This document shows, piece by piece, positions 19,301 through 28,388 of a stretch of DNA of 64,000 bases. The notes beneath the pieces are model-generated. The model did no database searches, was not told the origin of the DNA, and worked only from the letters and a program-made list of their open reading frames with translations. This DNA is from Wenyingzhuangia aestuarii. Its GTDB lineage: Bacteria > Bacteroidota > Bacteroidia > Flavobacteriales > Flavobacteriaceae. Position 1 is the first letter of the stretch. The number at the start of each line of letters is the position of its first letter. A program made the translations under genes and the position numbers. The stretch lies in contig NZ_JAATJG010000008.1 in the NCBI RefSeq assembly GCF_011927765.1, forward strand, positions 62,001-126,000, given 5' to 3'.

Positions 19301-20575
19301 GATCATGATGCTATTGAAAAAATCATCAATAACTTACTATCAAATGCTTATAAGTTTACCCCTAAAGACGGAAGTATTAATGTTTTTGTTTTACATGAAA
19401 ACGATCAGGTAATTATTAAAGTAATTGATTCTGGTATTGGAATTGCCCAACACCAAATGAAAAATATTTTTGAAAGATATTATACCAAAAAAGACAAAAA
19501 CGAAAACAATCCTACAGGAATTGGAATTGGATTGGCATTTACCAAAAACTTAGTAGAGTTACACCAAGGAAATATTGAGGTAATTAGTGAAAAAGGAAAA
19601 GGAACAGAATTTATCATCACCTTACCAACACAAAAAGAAGCTTATTCAGACAATCCATCTATTGTTTGTAAAGAAGATACAGACGGTGATTATAATACAA
19701 GATCCTCAGAAATGGAATCTTTTGCTATTGATGTTAGTGATGATGTAACAGATCAGACCTTATCTAACAATCGTACTAATGAGCTTCCTATTCTATTAAT
19801 TGTAGATGATAATGAAGATATTAGAACATTTATTAGACACTCTCTAGAAGATGAATATAAAATCTACGAAGCCGAAAATGGTTTACAAGGTTTTGAAACC
19901 GCAATTAAAATTATACCTAACGTAATTATTACAGACTTGGTAATGCATATTATGGATGGTATGGAACTGTGTGAAAAACTAAAAACAACAGTAACTACTA
20001 GTCATATTCCTATTCTTATTTTATCAGCCAAATTATCTCAAGAAATTGAATTACAAGGTTTAAAAAATGGTGCTGATGATTATATTAGAAAACCATTTGA
20101 CATGGAAGTTTTAAATCTGAAACTTAAAAACATTACTAAAAAGAGAGCGTTGCTAAGAAAACGTTTTAATAGAGAAGTAAACTTAAAACCAGCAGAAGTA
20201 ACCGTAACCTCTGCAGATGAAAGGTTCTTAAAACAAGTAATTGAAATTATAGACAAGCACATGTCTAATACAGAGTTTAGTGTAGAAATGTTGGTTAACG
20301 AAATTGGACAAAGTAGAAGTAACTTATATTTAAAATTAAAAGAAATTACAGGTTTATCTTCTAGTGAATTCATCAGAAGTATCCGTTTAAAAAGAGCCAT
20401 GCAACTCTTTGATTCTACTGATTTACCCGTAAAAGAAGTAATGTACAAAACAGGCTTTAGTACAGCTTCTTATTTTTCTAAGTGCTTTAAAAAACAATTT
20501 GGAGCCAAGCCAAGTGATTATTTAAACAAGAAAAAAGGTAATAGTGATAATATTTCTGTTGATGATTTATTGTAG
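16352..20575 (+). CDS. Hybrid two-component system regulator (HTCS) of a glycan-utilisation locus
   Basis: A 1407-residue one-protein two-component system. The order is: signal peptide; periplasmic two-propeller sensor made of repeats such as DNLWIGTTGKGV and NLWIGTADGL (about 30-690); Y_Y_Y domain (about 747-816); membrane helix (821-843); histidine kinase with H879 in NISHEFRTPL; ATPase domain (about 975-1090); receiver domain (from about 1143) with phospho-acceptor D1195; and a C-terminal AraC-type DNA-binding domain (about 1300-1400). Such proteins bind an oligosaccharide in the periplasm and switch on a nearby SusCD locus. The susC-susD-lipoprotein operon converging from the right is the obvious target. 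A run of eight G at 17381-17388 lies inside the propeller coding region. A strong terminator follows. Confidence 0.95.
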   Translation: MYQKPNKHIIITLLLFIIIHTFSWAQTPFYFDHITTRNGLSQSDVNSIHQDKKGFMWFGTHDGLNKFDGYDFTIYKPDINDSSSIASNLIYRVISDKEDNLWIGTTGKGVDYFNKSTGKFHHLRHDKNNPQSLSSDYIHSLYIDKEERLWVGTTNGLNVANLKDDVDNLSFTHYNLINNRINSSLHKSKIYSILQDSQNQIWVGSSKGLFMLSRDSMGEIYFKCVNDKIELPYGPVDTLVEDKFGKLIIGTGQGLYVFRSQPDVKKLKKIYGGFVSFVNIDQQNNLWVGSNHGLLYYKNEDVNSYPEFNYQYLYDPKDEKSISKNVIKSIHIDKTGIIWVGTQGGGINKIDTMKKGFRVVKNNLDPNSLSYDNIRAFYEDEDENLWIGTEGGGVNITQKKSSYTKFFKINAFRKCFAIAKISHQNKMLFGCEASPGLFELDLTKIKDFSKIKNEDIKRVDDIPESVFAILEDSNQNIWIGTYNGGLHRWLKNPNGDGFIKDELVFNDANPNSLANNIVRNIFEDSQNNLWIGTADGLSKLPKSQITAKNPQFINYKNVPNNKTSISHNYILEITESSNHELWIGTLGGGINKLITPLNQNIAEFTNYSEDDGLANNVIKGILEDSANNMWISTNKGLSRFKPEEGIFKNYDVNDGLQANEFQELAAIKRKNGELVFGGINGFNVFYPKTIIDNPYKAKAVITQFSISNQPVHRGQEFNGRVLFNKMIHETDLLELKHNENSFSFEFAALHYSAPEKNKFAYRLDGFDTKWIYTTSKKRFATYTNLAPGKYTLRIKASNNDGIWEESKEEIKIIITPPFWKTTTAYVLYCLLISLILFLFWKNIIARAEQKHLSELEVIEKNKQDELQNLKLEFFTNISHEFRTPLTLIKGPLDFLQKKGLQIKPETHEEQLKLIQKNTNYLLRLVNQLLDFRKMNQGKTTLVMRNSNIVNFIQEVAEPFQFLVHKKNINFNLHTPEQNIYSWFDHDAIEKIINNLLSNAYKFTPKDGSINVFVLHENDQVIIKVIDSGIGIAQHQMKNIFERYYTKKDKNENNPTGIGIGLAFTKNLVELHQGNIEVISEKGKGTEFIITLPTQKEAYSDNPSIVCKEDTDGDYNTRSSEMESFAIDVSDDVTDQTLSNNRTNELPILLIVDDNEDIRTFIRHSLEDEYKIYEAENGLQGFETAIKIIPNVIITDLVMHIMDGMELCEKLKTTVTTSHIPILILSAKLSQEIELQGLKNGADDYIRKPFDMEVLNLKLKNITKKRALLRKRFNREVNLKPAEVTVTSADERFLKQVIEIIDKHMSNTEFSVEMLVNEIGQSRSNLYLKLKEITGLSSSEFIRSIRLKRAMQLFDSTDLPVKEVMYKTGFSTASYFSKCFKKQFGAKPSDYLNKKKGNSDNISVDDLL

Positions 20576-20597
20576 TTAATCTATAAACCAAAAAAAA

Positions 20598-20640
20598 GGA
20601 GGAGTGCATTTCTAATTAGAAATACACTCCTCTCTTTTTA
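20598..20640 (+). terminator. Terminator of the HTCS gene
   Basis: An imperfect long stem (GGAGTGCATTTC / GAAATACACTCC) followed by CTCTTTTTAT, 23 bp after the HTCS stop. Confidence 0.75.
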
Positions 20641-21014
20641 TACGATAAATACCTATCTACCTAACTCTTAAAACACTCTCTTTATAAAGTAGTTTTAATT
20701 CACCTATATGTTTTTTATTAATAACATCCTAAAACATTTGTACTTTACGAGTAATAACTTTGAATTACAACTATACATGTATGCTCCTTTTAATAACTCA
20801 TCTGCTAGAAATAAAAACACCACTTAAAGCCTTATAAATTGATTTTCTTACAATTAAACAACAACCTATAGATACTCTTATAAAACTAGATTAAACATCT
20901 CTTTAAACACTAGCGTTTATTAAAAAACTGACCATCAATATTTCATTGTTTTTATAGTAATATATATGGTCTATTAATTTTTAATTGTACTATATACTTT
21001 AGTAAAATCCAATA
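20641..21014. other. Intergenic stretch without recognised features
   Basis: This AT-rich stretch lies between the convergent HTCS and surface-lipoprotein genes and is bounded by their two terminators. I see no credible reading frame, RNA gene or repeat in it. Confidence 0.5.
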
Positions 21015-21046
21015 AAAAACTCCACTTAAAAATTAAGTGGAGTTTA
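21015..21046 (-). terminator. Terminator of the susC-susD-lipoprotein operon
   Basis: A stem of 13 bp (AAACTCCACTTAA / TTAAGTGGAGTTT) with a 3-nt loop. On the minus strand it is followed by a T-run, 23 bp after the lipoprotein stop. Confidence 0.8.
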
Positions 21047-21068
21047 ATATTAATAGTTAGCAGTTTAA

Positions 21069-22721
21069 CTATGGTCTAGTTTCATTAGACATGATAACAA
21101 TATCATCAACATAGAAGTCTGAATAATTCCCCCAAGCTGACAAGATACCAAATTTACCTTGGTGAGCTTTTAAGGCCTTGAATTTTACAGAACCTTCTTT
21201 CCATACATCAACATTAGCAGCGGTTCCAGCTTGTGGATTGAACACAAGTTGATTTGCTCCACCTGCATTATCAAAACGGAATAAAATGTTTAAACTACCT
21301 GATCTTACCAAATATTTAAATGTTATTTCGTAATCCTTACCCTCTCTTAAAAGAATACTTAGGTCTTTTGTATCAGCTCTTACATTGTTAGCTTGCGTAC
21401 CAGTTTTATCTCTGTTAATAGCTAGATTTATTACTTTTCCTGATGGAGTCACCGTTGAAGGAGTTGCGCTAGATGGTGCATCTACAATTAAAACTTCTGT
21501 AATAGCATCTATAGACTCATTTGGAGTCTCTTTTACCCAGTCTACACCAATAGAACTTTCAAACTGTCCTATAGACACAAGATACTTCTCTACAAAAGAA
21601 GTTACTTCTGCATCTGTAAACACCACAGGTACTCTAGTATCAGTAGATTCAATACCACTGTTTTCTAACCAAGTAACTGTAATATCATCATCTTGATAAA
21701 TTGGATCTATTAATTTTATATTAATGAACGTTGCATCCGTTTCATCTACAGAAACTGATTCTATAGGGAATACTGTTCCGTTAACTTTAACCTCAAAAAA
21801 TGCTTCTTTATTAGTAAACTCAACAAATTCTCCATTAAAAGGTATTTGAATTGTTTCGTTTTCTAACTCTCTAATATTACCCGTTAATTGGAAAGGTTGT
21901 GTAGAAGGTATTACTTTAATAGGAGCAGGAAAAATATACGTATCAGAATCTCCAGGAGTAGTTTCTCCTGTTCTGTTAGCCGTTATTCCTCCAACAAATA
22001 CTCCTAATTTTTTTAATAATAAAGTTGCATCTTCAGCTGCACTATTTGCTACGTTTTGACCACTATTTGGATCTCCTTCTACAGTAGGCCTTCTTACAAA
22101 GAAATTACGTCCAGTAGGCTCACCAATGGTTGTCTTATCTATAAAGTTTAAAGAACCACCAGCTTCTACATAAATAGTATCTGTAGATTTATGATTTACT
22201 ACAGCCCCATCTTGTCTTACTTCTAATTCAGCTATAATAGTATCATAAACCTTTACTACAAAAGTAGTATCAATTACCCACTTATTACCAACTTGAACTG
22301 ATGCCATTTCATAATCCTCCCCATTTCTGTGTCCTCTAAAAGCGACTGAATCTCTAAATTCATTATACAATCTAACTTTTTGCAATCCAGACTTTCTAAA
22401 TAAAACACTTACCGTTTTAGCGTTAGAAACTGTATCTCCATCATTAATAATTAAAGACTCTAAATTATTAGGCACACGCTCAATAGGTCCTTTTAAAAAG
22501 GCATTTCCTGTTTGTATTGTCCAAGCATGCTTAACTTCACCTAATGACAAATCAGCAAATGTCATATAGTCATATATATTCTTTTCTAATATTTGTGAAG
22601 TTCCTTCAGATGTATAAAAACCTACATCCGAAAAATCATCTGGAGAATCGTATCCCCCAGTAGTACATCCCACTATAAATGTGGAAAGCGCTATTAATGT
22701 TAATTTTATTTTATTTTTCAT
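21069..22721 (-). CDS. Surface glycan-binding lipoprotein of the SusCD locus
   Basis: A 550-residue lipoprotein with a signal peptide ending in the lipobox IVGC (C19), so it is anchored in the outer membrane. The middle is all-beta (PKD- or Ig-like), with a segment rich in Thr and Asp. The last 170 or so residues (VINLAINRDKTGTQ to FYVDDIVIM) have the look of a jelly-roll carbohydrate-binding module. Its place directly after susD (41 bp gap) is the usual position of a surface glycan-binding protein. The ligand is unknown. No catalytic signature was seen. Confidence 0.75.
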   Translation of the reverse strand: MKNKIKLTLIALSTFIVGCTTGGYDSPDDFSDVGFYTSEGTSQILEKNIYDYMTFADLSLGEVKHAWTIQTGNAFLKGPIERVPNNLESLIINDGDTVSNAKTVSVLFRKSGLQKVRLYNEFRDSVAFRGHRNGEDYEMASVQVGNKWVIDTTFVVKVYDTIIAELEVRQDGAVVNHKSTDTIYVEAGGSLNFIDKTTIGEPTGRNFFVRRPTVEGDPNSGQNVANSAAEDATLLLKKLGVFVGGITANRTGETTPGDSDTYIFPAPIKVIPSTQPFQLTGNIRELENETIQIPFNGEFVEFTNKEAFFEVKVNGTVFPIESVSVDETDATFINIKLIDPIYQDDDITVTWLENSGIESTDTRVPVVFTDAEVTSFVEKYLVSIGQFESSIGVDWVKETPNESIDAITEVLIVDAPSSATPSTVTPSGKVINLAINRDKTGTQANNVRADTKDLSILLREGKDYEITFKYLVRSGSLNILFRFDNAGGANQLVFNPQAGTAANVDVWKEGSVKFKALKAHQGKFGILSAWGNYSDFYVDDIVIMSNETRP

Positions 22722-22762
22722 TTATAAAAATTTTAGTTCAATATTTTATTACGGAAGAAGTT

Positions 22763-24604
22763 TTATTCTGAAACGATGTTATATAGGTTACCATTAGAAA
22801 TTATTTCTGAGTTAGGAACTGGCCAGTATGCTTTAGTTTCGTTATAATTTATAGCTGCTTCCTGAAATTCATTCCAGTTAGGGTCTATTTCTGGGTCTCC
22901 AACTGGTAGTTCCTCTACAATAGAACCCCACCTTGTAACCTTTGCTCCATCAGCCATGGTTACCTCATAATCATTAGCTTTATATCTCTTAGCAGCCAAC
23001 TCTTCAAATCTTGTTTTCTTTAAATTTGGAATTGCATAAGTACCATACTCTGCCCATCTTCTTAAATCAATATTTCTATCCCCGTCACCTTCACATGCCA
23101 ATTCTAAAGGATATTCTTTAAACCTTAAATGTTCCATTAAAGAAGCAGCATCGTACACAATATCATCATGGTCATTACTTGGATACTCTCCAGAACCATT
23201 AGGTCCTAACAATACAACACCTGCTCTTCTTCTTACTTTATTGATATACTTTAAAGCTTCATCAATATTTCCTAATTCAATTTGACACTCTGCGTATTGT
23301 AAATAAATCTCACCCAAACGAATTAATCTTTCATTAATTGCTGAACGAACTTTTCCTGGAGATAAAGCATCTTCATTCACAGCTCCTAAATCCCAGTTAG
23401 TGTGTTTACGGAAAAAACAAGTCATTTTAACATTAAAAATTGTTACTTGTCCTGGTAAATCTCCTTTTAACGGATTTGCGTTTGCATAATATGGAGTTTG
23501 CATTTCATCTACCAAAGCAACAGATTGAGATGTTCTTAAACTAAAAGATCTTTTTACTTCTGAAGTAGAACCATCACTATTCTCTACAGTTACATAGTTT
23601 CTTGGATCTTGTGTATCCAAAGGATCATTTCTATACTCTAAAATTAACCAGTTAGCAGCAACTGCATTCCACCATCCGTTTATTCCTGTTAATCCTTTAT
23701 GATAAGCAGTATTAGCAACATCTCTACCATCCCACTGATTTAAATTATCTTTAAAGTCCATAGAATATACTACTTCTAAAATAGACTCTTCATTCAACTC
23801 ATCTCTAGTTGTAAAGTTACTTCCTATATCTTCTGTTAAAGCATAACCATAATCATTAATTACTTTATCAAAGTAATCAGAAGCTGTTGTAAACTCTCCG
23901 TGATACATAGCTGTCTGCCCTAATAATGCTACCGCAGCACCAGCTGTTACCCTACCTTTATGACCATCGTTCCAAGAAATTGGTAGGCTTTTAGAAGCAT
24001 ATTCTAAATCTGCTTCCAAAAATGCTCTTACTTTTTCTGCTGGTTGAATTGGCTGAGCCATTTTTTCTGGTGTGTCATATGCTTTGTCATGAATTGGCAC
24101 CGCACCTCCATTAAAAGAATTGTATAATAAAAAGTACATATACCCTCTTAAAAATCTAGCTTCTGCATAAATATAAGCCGCTCTTTCTTCATCAGATTCA
24201 GAATTAAAAGTTCCTTTTAATCTGTCATAAGCATCTATTACTTGATTTGCAGAAAATATTGTGCTGTAATTTTGATGCCATTTCTGGTTTGGAATCGTAG
24301 ATGCTTCGTTAAAAATTTGTAAATAGTATTCATTAGAGTTTGTAGGTCTTTGAAAACCACTACCCCATGCCAAATCACTTCGCAACATGTCATCTGTCAT
24401 TCGGATGTTATTGGCACTCGCAAAATCTTTATAAGCTCCTGTTAATCCAAATTCTAAATCGTCTATTGTTTGCCAGAACGTTGTTGTAGATGGCTGATTA
24501 GGATTGTCTTCTATAAGAAAATCATCTTGACAACTGGTAAAAGTTAACGCCAACACACTAAAGAAGGCTAACTTTATATATATTATTTTTTTCATTACTT
24601 TCAT
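22763..24604 (-). CDS. SusD/RagB-family surface glycan-binding lipoprotein
   Basis: A 613-residue SusD homologue that forms the lid of the SusC transporter and binds glycan at the cell surface. The lipobox is TFTSC (C25), followed by QDDFL, an acidic lipoprotein-export type sequence. Typical SusD elements follow: NPNQPSTTTFW near the N terminus, ARFLRGYMYFLLYN, RLIRLGEIYLQYAECQIELG, KYINKVRRRAGV, and a C-terminal segment with AYWPVPNSEI. It lies 21 bp downstream of susC in the same operon. The start could also be M4 instead of M1. Confidence 0.95.
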   Translation of the reverse strand: MKVMKKIIYIKLAFFSVLALTFTSCQDDFLIEDNPNQPSTTTFWQTIDDLEFGLTGAYKDFASANNIRMTDDMLRSDLAWGSGFQRPTNSNEYYLQIFNEASTIPNQKWHQNYSTIFSANQVIDAYDRLKGTFNSESDEERAAYIYAEARFLRGYMYFLLYNSFNGGAVPIHDKAYDTPEKMAQPIQPAEKVRAFLEADLEYASKSLPISWNDGHKGRVTAGAAVALLGQTAMYHGEFTTASDYFDKVINDYGYALTEDIGSNFTTRDELNEESILEVVYSMDFKDNLNQWDGRDVANTAYHKGLTGINGWWNAVAANWLILEYRNDPLDTQDPRNYVTVENSDGSTSEVKRSFSLRTSQSVALVDEMQTPYYANANPLKGDLPGQVTIFNVKMTCFFRKHTNWDLGAVNEDALSPGKVRSAINERLIRLGEIYLQYAECQIELGNIDEALKYINKVRRRAGVVLLGPNGSGEYPSNDHDDIVYDAASLMEHLRFKEYPLELACEGDGDRNIDLRRWAEYGTYAIPNLKKTRFEELAAKRYKANDYEVTMADGAKVTRWGSIVEELPVGDPEIDPNWNEFQEAAINYNETKAYWPVPNSEIISNGNLYNIVSE

Positions 24605-24625
24605 GTTTTTAGATTTTTTAATAGA

Positions 24626-27600
24626 TTAAAATTCTAATTGAATACCAGCTCTTACCTGCCCTGTTACAGGATATCTACCTTTATCAATACCTCTAGTACT
24701 CAATCCATTTCCTCCTACTTCAGGATCATATCCAGTATATTTAGTTAACGTTAGTAAGTTTTGAGCTGCTAAATAGAACCTTAACTTGTTAACTCCCATT
24801 TTTTGTGTCTTCTTTTTAGGAATTGTATATCCTACAGTGATGTTACGTAATCTTAAATAACTTCCATCTTCTAACCAATAATCAGTGTGTCCACGGTAGT
24901 TATTGTGTGTAGCTGTTCTATATACTGGTATATTTGAATCTGTGTTAAATGATGACCATTGATATAATAAATCTTGATGATTTTGTGACTTGTAAGCCAA
25001 AGCTTTGTTACCATTTAATATTTCACCTCCAAAAGCACCATACCACTGCATAGCCATATCAAAACCTTTGTAGTATGCATTAAAATTCCATCCTATTTCA
25101 AATTCAGGAACTCCACTTCCTGCATAAGTTCTATCATCAATAGTAATTTTACCATCACCGTTTTCATCTACATAAATTAAATCTCCCATTAAAGCATTAG
25201 GATCTATTTGCTGATAAGCAAGTAATTGTTCTTGTGTTTGGATAACTCCATTAGTTTCGTGTAAGAAAAAAGCTCCTGCCTCATACCCTTCTCTAACCAA
25301 TGTCGTTAAATCTTGATCGTTTGAGTGACCTGAAATAGTACTATCATCAAAATAAATAACAGGATTACTTTCATCCATTTTTGTTACCTCATTCTCATTT
25401 TTGGTAAATGTTAATCCTGTATTCCAAGAGAACTTACCTTTATGTCTATAGTTTACCGCCAATTCTATACCCTGATTGGTCATATCTCCTACATTTCTTA
25501 CAACCGTTTCATCTGCAGAACCTCCTCCTGCTGAAGTTGGCACTAATACTGGAAGTAACATATCTTCTTTGTTAGTTCTATACAAGTCTAAATTCATTGT
25601 TAACTTGTTTGATAAAAAAGCCATATCAACCCCAAGGTTTTGTGATATAGAAGTTTCCCATTTTAAATTAGGATCTGCAAAGGTCTCTTGAGTTGCCCCA
25701 TTGTATAAAACTTCTCCACCATCACCTCCAAACACATAATCTCTACTTAACTGAATTACTGGAGCAAACGCATAATCTGGTGCACCATTATTCCCTGTTG
25801 TACCTCTACTGGCTCTAACTTTAAACTGAGAGATATATCTTTTAATTGGTGACCAAAAGTATTCGTCATGAACATTCCATCCTAAACTAACAGAAGGGAA
25901 AATTGCATAAGGTTCAGCTCTAAATCTTGAAGATCCATCTCTACGCACAAATGCATTAACTAAATACTTTCCTTTATAGTTATATTGAACTCTTGCCAAA
26001 CTACCAATAATTGTATTTCTTCTGTCCTGTGTCCATTGGTTTGTTCCCGACTCTACATAAGCTTCATCTTGTAAAGCATTATTTAACACAGTAATCTCAT
26101 TGTTAAATAAATCAAACTTACGAGCTAAAAATTGTGAATACTCATATTGTTCTGCAGAATATGCCAATGTAAAGTTTACATTATGACTACCAATACTCTT
26201 TTTATAATTTAAGAAACCATCTATTGTTTTCTTAGTCTGTAAAGTACTTGTATTCGTTACACTTGATTGTGTATTTTGAATTTTCGTACCATCATCTTTA
26301 ATAGCAATAAACTCAGGGTTTACTGTAACTTGGGTTCCGTTGTTATAACTAACAGCTCCTCTAGTGGTGAATTTTAAATTATCAGAAATGTTATAGGTAG
26401 CATTTATATTAACATCAAAGTAATGATTAACTCTATCATTTTTTTGATTTAACTTTTGCCCTAAGTAAGATACGTTCTGAGCTTCGTTATCATCTCCAAG
26501 ATTTTCTAAAACACTTGCATCAGTAACCAATTCTGGTTGTAATGGACTGTATTTAATTGCATCTTGAATTAATCCCCAAGGAGAAATCTTATTATCTTCT
26601 ACTCTAAAAGAGATTCCTGATTTAATATCCCACTTACCTTTTTTATAAGAGGTATTAGATCTTAAGTTAAAACGATCGTACTGAGAATTCCACAACACCC
26701 CTTCTTGACTAAAAAAACTACCGTTTACATTATATGATAAACCATTTTTTCCTCCAGAAATACTTAAGTTATGATTTTGAATTGTTGCATAATCATTCTC
26801 AATCAAATCGAATAAGTTAGTATCGTTTGTTAAATAATGAGGAGAACGCTCTATCACTGTCCAAGTGTTACCAAATCTAGTTCCTTTTAAAGCTTCACCT
26901 TCTAAATGCTCTACAAACAATCTTTGGTTTCTATCTAAAATAGGTGTGCTAGACGTGATTTTTTGAACACCAAAATAACTATTCAACCTTACATTCATTT
27001 GTCCTTCTCTTGCCTTTTTGGTCGTAATTAAAATTACCCCCGCAGCACCACGAGTACCATAAATTGCAGCAGATGCACCATCTTTTAACACATCAATACT
27101 TTCAATTTCATTCATACTCAATTTAGGATCATCTTCATAAGGAATTCCATCAACTACATACAAAGGCCTGTTGTTACCTAAAATAGAATTTACACCACGA
27201 ATTTGAATATTAGATTCTTCTCCTGGTTCACCAGAAGTAGCAACAACATTTACACCCGCAATTTGTCCTTGAATAGCAGAACCTAAATCTGCCGTTGCCG
27301 TTCTTTCAATTACCTCAGCTTTTACATTTGCAACAGCACCAGTAACCTCTTTCTTCTTTTGAGTACCATACCCAACTACAACCACTTCTTCTAACTGAGC
27401 AGCATCTTGCTTTAACTCAATCTTAACAATGGTTTTCCCTTTTACAGGAACTTCCTTTTTAGTGTACCCCATATAATCTACCACTAAAACATCATTATTT
27501 TTAACATCAATTTCAAAATTCCCATCAAAATCTGTTACGGTTAATCTACCTGTACTCTTTACACTAACAGTCGCTCCAATTGCAGGCCCATCAATCGAAC

Positions 27601-27715
27601 TAACGTTTCCAGAAACTTTCTTCGATTGTGCATGCATAAAACTGAAACTAAAAACACTAAGGAGTACAAACAGTACGCTCTTAGTTTTTAAGTTGTCAAA
27701 TAATTTGAATTTCAT
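24626..27715 (-). CDS. SusC/RagA-family TonB-linked outer-membrane transporter
   Basis: A 1029-residue TonB-dependent importer of oligosaccharides. After the signal peptide come a carboxypeptidase-regulatory-like domain (KVSGNVSSIDGPAIGATVSV, about 33-105), the SusC motif VVVVGYGTQKKKEVTGAV, and a plug with LYVVDGIPYEDDP and IESIDVLKDGASAAIYGTRG. A 22-strand barrel then ends in QVRAGIQLEF. It heads the operon susC-susD-surface lipoprotein. A strong promoter lies about 84 bp upstream. The transported glycan cannot be told from the sequence, because no polysaccharide-degrading enzyme lies in the operon. Confidence 0.97.
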   Translation of the reverse strand: MKFKLFDNLKTKSVLFVLLSVFSFSFMHAQSKKVSGNVSSIDGPAIGATVSVKSTGRLTVTDFDGNFEIDVKNNDVLVVDYMGYTKKEVPVKGKTIVKIELKQDAAQLEEVVVVGYGTQKKKEVTGAVANVKAEVIERTATADLGSAIQGQIAGVNVVATSGEPGEESNIQIRGVNSILGNNRPLYVVDGIPYEDDPKLSMNEIESIDVLKDGASAAIYGTRGAAGVILITTKKAREGQMNVRLNSYFGVQKITSSTPILDRNQRLFVEHLEGEALKGTRFGNTWTVIERSPHYLTNDTNLFDLIENDYATIQNHNLSISGGKNGLSYNVNGSFFSQEGVLWNSQYDRFNLRSNTSYKKGKWDIKSGISFRVEDNKISPWGLIQDAIKYSPLQPELVTDASVLENLGDDNEAQNVSYLGQKLNQKNDRVNHYFDVNINATYNISDNLKFTTRGAVSYNNGTQVTVNPEFIAIKDDGTKIQNTQSSVTNTSTLQTKKTIDGFLNYKKSIGSHNVNFTLAYSAEQYEYSQFLARKFDLFNNEITVLNNALQDEAYVESGTNQWTQDRRNTIIGSLARVQYNYKGKYLVNAFVRRDGSSRFRAEPYAIFPSVSLGWNVHDEYFWSPIKRYISQFKVRASRGTTGNNGAPDYAFAPVIQLSRDYVFGGDGGEVLYNGATQETFADPNLKWETSISQNLGVDMAFLSNKLTMNLDLYRTNKEDMLLPVLVPTSAGGGSADETVVRNVGDMTNQGIELAVNYRHKGKFSWNTGLTFTKNENEVTKMDESNPVIYFDDSTISGHSNDQDLTTLVREGYEAGAFFLHETNGVIQTQEQLLAYQQIDPNALMGDLIYVDENGDGKITIDDRTYAGSGVPEFEIGWNFNAYYKGFDMAMQWYGAFGGEILNGNKALAYKSQNHQDLLYQWSSFNTDSNIPVYRTATHNNYRGHTDYWLEDGSYLRLRNITVGYTIPKKKTQKMGVNKLRFYLAAQNLLTLTKYTGYDPEVGGNGLSTRGIDKGRYPVTGQVRAGIQLEF

Positions 27716-27798
27716 AAGTTTAAGTTAATTTATATTATGATTACAAAGTTGAATAATTTCTATCCTGAGAAGGGCAACACATTAACAAATCAACGCAC

Positions 27799-27828
27799 CA
27801 AATGTAGAATACTATATTAAATACTCAA
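27799..27828 (-). promoter_or_regulatory. Promoter of the susC operon
   Basis: On the minus strand, TTG (27826-27828), 19 nt, then TACATTTG (27799-27806), an exact TAnnTTTG box. The predicted leader is about 75 nt long. Confidence 0.65.
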
Positions 27829-28004
27829 CAAAACAGGGCTTTACACATATATTATTCAAAATAATTCTCTGTTTTACAACAAAAAAATATTTTAATAAGT
27901 TACAGTATTTTTAATATTAAATTAAAATAAGATGTAGTAAATGTTATTACAGAAATGTAATACTAGCTACAAAGGAAACATAGAAGTCTATATTATAGAA
28001 AAAA
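27829..28004. other. Intergenic region upstream of the susC promoter
   Basis: This AT-rich stretch lies between the susC promoter and the terminator of tRNA-fMet copy 2. It should contain the HTCS binding site if the regulator acts on susC, but no clear direct repeat was recognised by eye. No coding frame is credible here. Confidence 0.4.
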
Positions 28005-28005
28005 G

Positions 28006-28036
28006 AAAAACCCTCAACATATATGCTGAGGGTTTC
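28006..28036 (-). terminator. Terminator of tRNA-fMet copy 2
   Basis: A 9 bp stem (AAACCCTCA / TGAGGGTTT) with a loop of about 10 nt, followed on the minus strand by a T-rich stretch, directly after the tRNA. It separates the tRNA transcript from susC. Confidence 0.65.
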
Positions 28037-28040
28037 TTTG

Positions 28041-28113
<73 letters not shown>

Positions 28114-28123
28114 ATTTCGAGTG

Positions 28124-28154
28124 CAAATATAGCACATATAAGGACTTTGCACAA
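28124..28154 (-). promoter_or_regulatory. Promoter of tRNA-fMet copy 2
   Basis: On the minus strand, TTG (28152-28154), 20 nt, then TATATTTG (28124-28131). The element sequence and spacing equal those of copy 1, although the spacer sequence differs. Confidence 0.75.
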
Positions 28155-28261
28155 GGATTCTACAGAATAAAATGCATAAAAACCACATAAAACTCCCAAC
28201 ACTCTACCTTACAGATAATTAAAAATTATTTATTTACTTACTACACCCACTAAACAAAAAG

Positions 28262-28286
28262 GTGTCTAGACAAAAAACTAGACATC
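28262..28286. other. Short hairpin between tRNA copy 2 and the DUF1800 gene
   Basis: A 7 bp stem (TGTCTAG / CTAGACA) with an A-rich loop. On the minus strand a T-run follows. It could block transcription towards the tRNA, but no gene clearly needs it. Confidence 0.3.
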
Positions 28287-28388
28287 TAAACTCAAAAAAA
28301 CATATACATTCCCCAAAAAAAACATTTCTGCTTTAAACTTATCACAACAAAACAAGTCATACATAACACAATCCCTAAAACCTCTCTC

